A DNA stretch of 64,000 nucleotides from Weimeria sp002480925. Its GTDB lineage: Bacteria; Bacillota; Clostridia; Lachnospirales; Lachnospiraceae. Both the position numbers and the translations under genes were made by a program. Below are positions 60,802-64,000 of this stretch, piece after piece (the stretch's first letter is position 1; each line of letters starts with the position of its first letter). The notes beneath the pieces were generated by a model that was given only the letters and a program-made list of their open reading frames with translations, was not told the DNA's origin and searched no databases. The DNA lies in contig NZ_JBQHVU010000002.1 of assembly GCF_052064335.1 (NCBI RefSeq), positions 124,001 to 188,000 of the forward strand. The letters run 5' to 3'.

Positions 60802-60845
60802 ACCATATATGGTGCCTTAAATGTCCTCCACTTTGCCCCACCCCT
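60802..60845. promoter_or_regulatory. Palindrome and inverted MraZ-like box upstream of mraZ
   Basis: A perfect 14-bp palindrome CACCATATATGGTG lies at about 60803-60816. Next to it, on the minus strand, is GGTGGGGCAAAGTGGAGGAC (about 60819-60840), which has two TGG[GA]G-type boxes spaced like MraZ operators. It is opposite in direction to the boxes at 60915. Confidence 0.55.
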
Positions 60846-60877
60846 AGTAAAATAAGCCAATAGAACAGACTTTTTCG

Positions 60878-60935
60878 TTGAAATATCTATGTAAAAACTG
60901 TATTATGATTGCAAAAGTGGTTTGAAGTGGTGGAT
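60878..60935 (+). promoter_or_regulatory. mraZ promoter with MraZ operator boxes
   Basis: TTGAAA (60878-60883), 17-bp spacer, TATTAT (60901-60906). Directly after it, over the expected start site, lies AAGTGGTTTGAAGTGGTGG (about 60915-60933), direct GTGGT repeats 10 bp apart as expected for MraZ self-repression. Confidence 0.7.
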
Positions 60936-61000
60936 TGTGTGACTGAATGGTAAGGAAATGGATCCATAAGAGTGGATAATCATGAAAGGAGGTGACCGTC

Positions 61001-61432
61001 ATGTTCATGGGTGAGTACAACCATACGCTCGATCCTAAGGGAAGAGTGATAATCCCGGCTAAGTTTCGTGAAAGCTTAGGAGAGAGGTTTGTGATCACCA
61101 AGGGACTTGACGGCTGCCTGTATGGATATCCCTATGATAAGTGGGAGGAGGTCGGAAGAAATTTCCAGCAGACCATCAGTACGAATAAGGAGGCAAGAGC
61201 CTTCTCAAGATTCTTCTTTTCAAGCGCCAGCGACTGCGATATAGACAAGCAGGGAAGGATCCTTATACCTGCCAATCTGAGAGGCTATGCGGGCCTTAAC
61301 AAGGAGGTCGTGATCGCCGGAAACCTGGGACACATAGAGTTCTGGGACAAGGCACGCTGGGAAGAGGCCAATAGCTTCGAGGATATGGATCAGGTTGCCG
61401 ACAAGCTCGGCGGACTGGGGCTTATGCTATGA
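61001..61432 (+). CDS. mraZ: Transcriptional regulator MraZ
   Basis: 143 residues from ATG 61001 (AAAGGAGGTGACCGTC upstream); a GTG at 60992 overlaps the SD. Two AbrB-like halves, each with the family motif: HTLDPKGRVIIPAKFRE (about 9) and CDIDKQGRILIPANLRGYAG (about 81). It is a ring-shaped DNA-binding protein that controls the division and cell-wall cluster. Its stop overlaps rsmH (ATGA). Confidence 0.96.
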   Translation: MFMGEYNHTLDPKGRVIIPAKFRESLGERFVITKGLDGCLYGYPYDKWEEVGRNFQQTISTNKEARAFSRFFFSSASDCDIDKQGRILIPANLRGYAGLNKEVVIAGNLGHIEFWDKARWEEANSFEDMDQVADKLGGLGLML

Positions 61433-62400
61433 GTGAATTCAGACATTACCCGGTCATGCTTGGCGAGACAATAGAAGCCCTTGACATAAGACCGGACGGG
61501 ATCTATGTGGATGGGACCCTTGGAGGGGCCGGACATTCAAGCGAGATAGCAGCAAGGCTTACAGAGGGCGGCAGACTGATAGGCATAGATCAGGACATGG
61601 ACGCCATAAGGGCATCGGAGCAGAGACTAGAACCCTATAAGGACAGGGTCACTCTGGTACATGATAATTACTCCGATATCTGTTCTGTCCTCTCTGGACT
61701 TGGTATCGAAAAGGTGGACGGTATCCTTCTCGACCTTGGAGTATCGTCCTACCAGCTAGATTCACCTGAACGGGGCTTTTCCTACAGGACAGATGACGCG
61801 GCTCTCGATATGAGGATGGACAGGGACTCTGACTTTACTGCGGCGGATCTTTTAAATACCTATTCTGAGAAGGATCTGGCGAGGATAATAAAGGATTACG
61901 GCGAGGAGAAATTCGCGCGGGAGATAGCCAGAAGGATAGTCGCCGAAAGGCCTCTTATGACGACAGGAGACTTAAACCGGGTCATAAGGGAGTCCATTCC
62001 TGAGAAATTCAGGCGCAGAGGAGGAAATCCCTCCAAGAGGACCTTTCAGGCTATAAGGATAGAGCTTAACAGTGAGCTTACTGTTCTAAGTGATACTATA
62101 GACCAGATGATAGATCTTCTGAATGAGGATGGAAGACTTGCTATCATTACCTTCCACTCGCTTGAGGACAGGATAGTAAAGAGCCATTTCAGAAAGGAAG
62201 AATATCCATGTACCTGCCCTCCGGATTTCCCGGTGTGTGTATGTGGAAAACGCTCCAAGGGATACGAGCTTACCAGAAAGCCAATTCTTCCTGGAGAGGC
62301 GGAATTAGAAGAGAATAAACGGTCGAAGAGCGCGAAGCTACGGGTCTTTGTAAGAAAGACCTCTGATACATCGCAGCCAGTAGATCATATCAGACATTAG
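61429..62400 (+). CDS. rsmH: 16S rRNA (cytosine-1402-N4)-methyltransferase RsmH
   Basis: 323 residues. It methylates C1402 of 16S rRNA using SAM. Motifs: HYPVMLGETIEAL at the start, DGTLGGAGHSSEI (about 29, SAM site), GILLDLGVSSYQLDSPERGFSYR-type region (core LLDLGVSSYQLDSPERGF near 103) and FHSLEDRIVKSHF (about 243). A Cys-containing tail segment CTCPPDFPVCVCGK is usual for the family. Overlaps mraZ by 4 bp. Confidence 0.97.
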   Translation: MSEFRHYPVMLGETIEALDIRPDGIYVDGTLGGAGHSSEIAARLTEGGRLIGIDQDMDAIRASEQRLEPYKDRVTLVHDNYSDICSVLSGLGIEKVDGILLDLGVSSYQLDSPERGFSYRTDDAALDMRMDRDSDFTAADLLNTYSEKDLARIIKDYGEEKFAREIARRIVAERPLMTTGDLNRVIRESIPEKFRRRGGNPSKRTFQAIRIELNSELTVLSDTIDQMIDLLNEDGRLAIITFHSLEDRIVKSHFRKEEYPCTCPPDFPVCVCGKRSKGYELTRKPILPGEAELEENKRSKSAKLRVFVRKTSDTSQPVDHIRH

Positions 62401-62415
62401 TGAAGGGAGTCGCTG

Positions 62416-62865
62416 ATGAGGCAGACATTTTATTATGAAAGAGGGAGCGAGGCTCACGGATTCGTCACGGAGGAGGAGCATCGGGAGCATGTAAGACAGG
62501 AAATACTTGAGGAGAGGGAGAGAAGAAGGAGAAGACTGCATAAGAACGCACGCTTTCTCAAGACCAGGAACAAGAGGATAGCTGTTTCTTTTGGTATAGG
62601 GGTCGTGCTTATGGCAATGTTTTCAGCCTTTGTCTATCTGGAAAACGGGATCACAGAGTCAATGCAGACCATATCAAGGGATGAGGAGACTCTTTCACAG
62701 CTAAAGGCAGATAATTCGGCGCTTATGTCAAGGATCAGCACTGACGCCAGTCTTTCATCGGTGAAGAAGAAGGCCGAAAAGCTTGGAATGAAATATGCTT
62801 CTCCTGACCAGATAGAGTATTATACAGTAAAGGAACAGGATTACATGAGTGTAAACAACAGGTAA
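62416..62865 (+). CDS. ftsL: FtsL-like cell division protein
   Basis: 149 residues. A basic, charged N-terminal region (about 1-55, rich in Arg, Glu and Lys), one membrane segment (about 57-76, VSFGIGVVLMAMFSAFVYL), and an external coiled coil (about 80-130) ending in a conserved-looking AEKLGMKYASPDQIEYYTV stretch. FtsL sequences vary; the assignment rests on this topology and on the place between rsmH and a transpeptidase PBP. It would act with FtsB/DivIC at the septum. SD AAGGGAGTCGCTG. Confidence 0.85.
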   Translation: MRQTFYYERGSEAHGFVTEEEHREHVRQEILEERERRRRRLHKNARFLKTRNKRIAVSFGIGVVLMAMFSAFVYLENGITESMQTISRDEETLSQLKADNSALMSRISTDASLSSVKKKAEKLGMKYASPDQIEYYTVKEQDYMSVNNR

Positions 62866-62872
62866 TGCCGCT

Positions 62873-64000
62873 ATGACAGAAGTCAGGAAACGAAAGCGAA
62901 AAGGGAAAAGGCTTTTTAAAAGAATGCAGAGGACTCTTACAGCCCTGTTCTTTATCTGTCTTGCCCTTTTTTGTTTTGTTATATTAAGGGTAATATATAT
63001 ACAGGCTGCAAACGGTAACAGGTATGCAAAGCAGGTACTTAGGCAGCAGCAGTACCAGAACCGGACCATTCCCTTTAAGAGAGGAGATATAGTAGATGCC
63101 AAGGGGACTACTCTTGCTACATCTATCGATGTTTACTCTGTCATACTTGACTGCAGAGCCTTGAAAGAGAGTCAGCAGAAAAACAAGGACATACTGGATA
63201 CGACAGCCAGCTCCCTGCACAGGTATTTTCCTGATATCAGCGAGGATGATGTAAGAGAGGCCATAGAAAAGCATCCTGACAGCCAGTACCGGGTACTGAA
63301 GAAGAAGGAAAGCTATCAGAGCATGAAGGCCTTCGAGAAGTTCATGGACTCAGACGAGGGCAGTGGAAAGGTGGCAGGCATCTGGTTTGAAAAGGAGTAC
63401 GAGAGAAAGTATCCCTATCCTGATCTGGCCTCATCGGTCATTGGCTTTGTAGCCTCCGGAAACGCCGGTGTGACCGGGCTTGAGAACCAGTACAACAGCT
63501 ATCTGAACGGGACCGACGGAAGATCCTTCGGCTATCAGAACGAGGACAATTCCCTTGAAAAGAATGTGGTAGAGCCGATAAACGGATATACGATACAGAC
63601 CTCTATAGACGTGCTTACCCAGCAGGCTGTAAATCAGGCTGTAGAGAAGTTCAACAACAAAATGGCAAAGGCGGCCGGCAATCATAAGAGAGGATCAAAA
63701 AATACAGCCGTTCTTGTTATGAATCCCAATAACGGACAGATCTATGCCATGTCGACCTATCCGACCTTTTCTCTTGATGACCCGAGAGACCTTACTGTCC
63801 TTTATTCAAAGAAGAAGATAAAGAGCATGACTGATAAGGAGTCGCTTGACGCATTAAATGAGCTCTGGCAGAATTTCCCGGTAAGCCATACCTATGAGCC
63901 GGGATCGACCTATAAGCCCTTTACCATATCTGCTGGCTTTGAAACCGGTACCCTGTCAGCTAAGAACAAGTTCTTCTGTGACGGAGGAGAAAGCTTCCCG
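62873..64000 (+). CDS. Penicillin-binding protein 2/FtsI/SpoVD-type transpeptidase (3' truncated by window)
   Basis: 376 codons to the window end with no stop. A basic start (RKRKRKGKRLFKRM), one membrane segment (about 21-40, TALFFICLALFCFVILRVIY), then the PBP dimerisation domain with RTIPFKRGDIVDAKGTTLAT (about 64) typical of class B PBPs. The catalytic motif SxxK appears as EPGSTYKPF near 343. SxN and KSG motifs lie beyond the window. Septal peptidoglycan cross-linking (FtsI) or the sporulation paralogue SpoVD cannot be told apart without the C-terminus (PASTA domains). It begins 7 bp after ftsL with a weak SD. Confidence 0.93.
   Translation, partial: MTEVRKRKRKGKRLFKRMQRTLTALFFICLALFCFVILRVIYIQAANGNRYAKQVLRQQQYQNRTIPFKRGDIVDAKGTTLATSIDVYSVILDCRALKESQQKNKDILDTTASSLHRYFPDISEDDVREAIEKHPDSQYRVLKKKESYQSMKAFEKFMDSDEGSGKVAGIWFEKEYERKYPYPDLASSVIGFVASGNAGVTGLENQYNSYLNGTDGRSFGYQNEDNSLEKNVVEPINGYTIQTSIDVLTQQAVNQAVEKFNNKMAKAAGNHKRGSKNTAVLVMNPNNGQIYAMSTYPTFSLDDPRDLTVLYSKKKIKSMTDKESLDALNELWQNFPVSHTYEPGSTYKPFTISAGFETGTLSAKNKFFCDGGESFP

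Overview
The window looks like a chromosomal segment of a Gram-positive anaerobe of the Clostridia, most probably family Lachnospiraceae. The evidence is the mix of genes: a Gram-positive type IV pilus cluster with a very large DUF5057-like secreted protein, LL-diaminopimelate aminotransferase (dapL), a eukaryote-like HisA, PPi-type phosphofructokinase, ATP-type PEP carboxykinase, an [FeFe]-hydrogenase-like chemosensor, AGA/AGG- and ATA-rich codon use, and strong AGGAGG ribosome-binding sites. The genus cannot be fixed from sequence alone. No prophage, CRISPR array, rRNA operon or plasmid function is visible.

Layout. 1-11.9 kb: 3' part of a type IV pilus operon (PilN-like end, PilO-like, four pilin or pilin-like proteins, then a 1,897-residue secreted protein that sits where a tip adhesin would). 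11.96-14.04 kb, minus strand: argH and queH. 14.1 kb: tRNA-Thr(CGT). 14.4-16.7 kb: polar amino acid ABC transporter. 16.8-21.4 kb: MMPL transporter plus a heptad-repeat exported partner. 21.5-25.5 kb: HIS6-type hisA, dapF, dapL, a structured repeat, a heptamer repeat array, and a phosphohydrolase. 25.5-29.3 kb: hisS, aspS and a PAS protein. 29.3-36.8 kb: flavin reductase with a candidate small RNA upstream, an RNA-methyltransferase-like protein, a GGDEF-EAL protein, tRNA-Leu(AAG), azlCD, and a MATE exporter. 36.9-42 kb: GT2 glycosyltransferase, membrane GGDEF protein, PPi-PFK, thrC. 42-45 kb, minus strand: citrate synthase, a small membrane protein, a CheY, and a CheX-like protein with four MshEN-like repeats.

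45.2-55.1 kb is the scrambled part. Intact pckA is followed by a REP-associated transposase (RAYT) with four REP palindromes, mgtE, a pckA fragment, a second copy of the structured repeat, a frameshifted hydrogenase-like/MCP chemosensor, a first 6S RNA, a pheS-pckA chimeric remnant, a cation diffusion facilitator, nudC, and a second 6S RNA divergent from intact pheS. Remnants of pckA and pheS on either side point to past recombination or import of DNA from a relative. 55.1-64 kb returns to conserved core: pheS, pheT, queA, lgt (minus), and the start of the division/cell-wall cluster mraZ-rsmH-ftsL-pbp, cut by the window end.

Functional links: c-di-GMP enzymes (31.6 and 38.1 kb), MshEN-like repeats (42.0 kb) and the pilus cluster could belong to one surface-behaviour circuit (inference). 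queA and queH are two successive steps of queuosine synthesis. dapF and dapL feed lysine and peptidoglycan. PPi-PFK, PEP carboxykinase and citrate synthase are central carbon metabolism. The least explained signals are a two-arm covarying RNA-like element present twice, heptamer repeat arrays that abut start codons, a duplicated 6S RNA-pheS control region, and a C-rich candidate small RNA.
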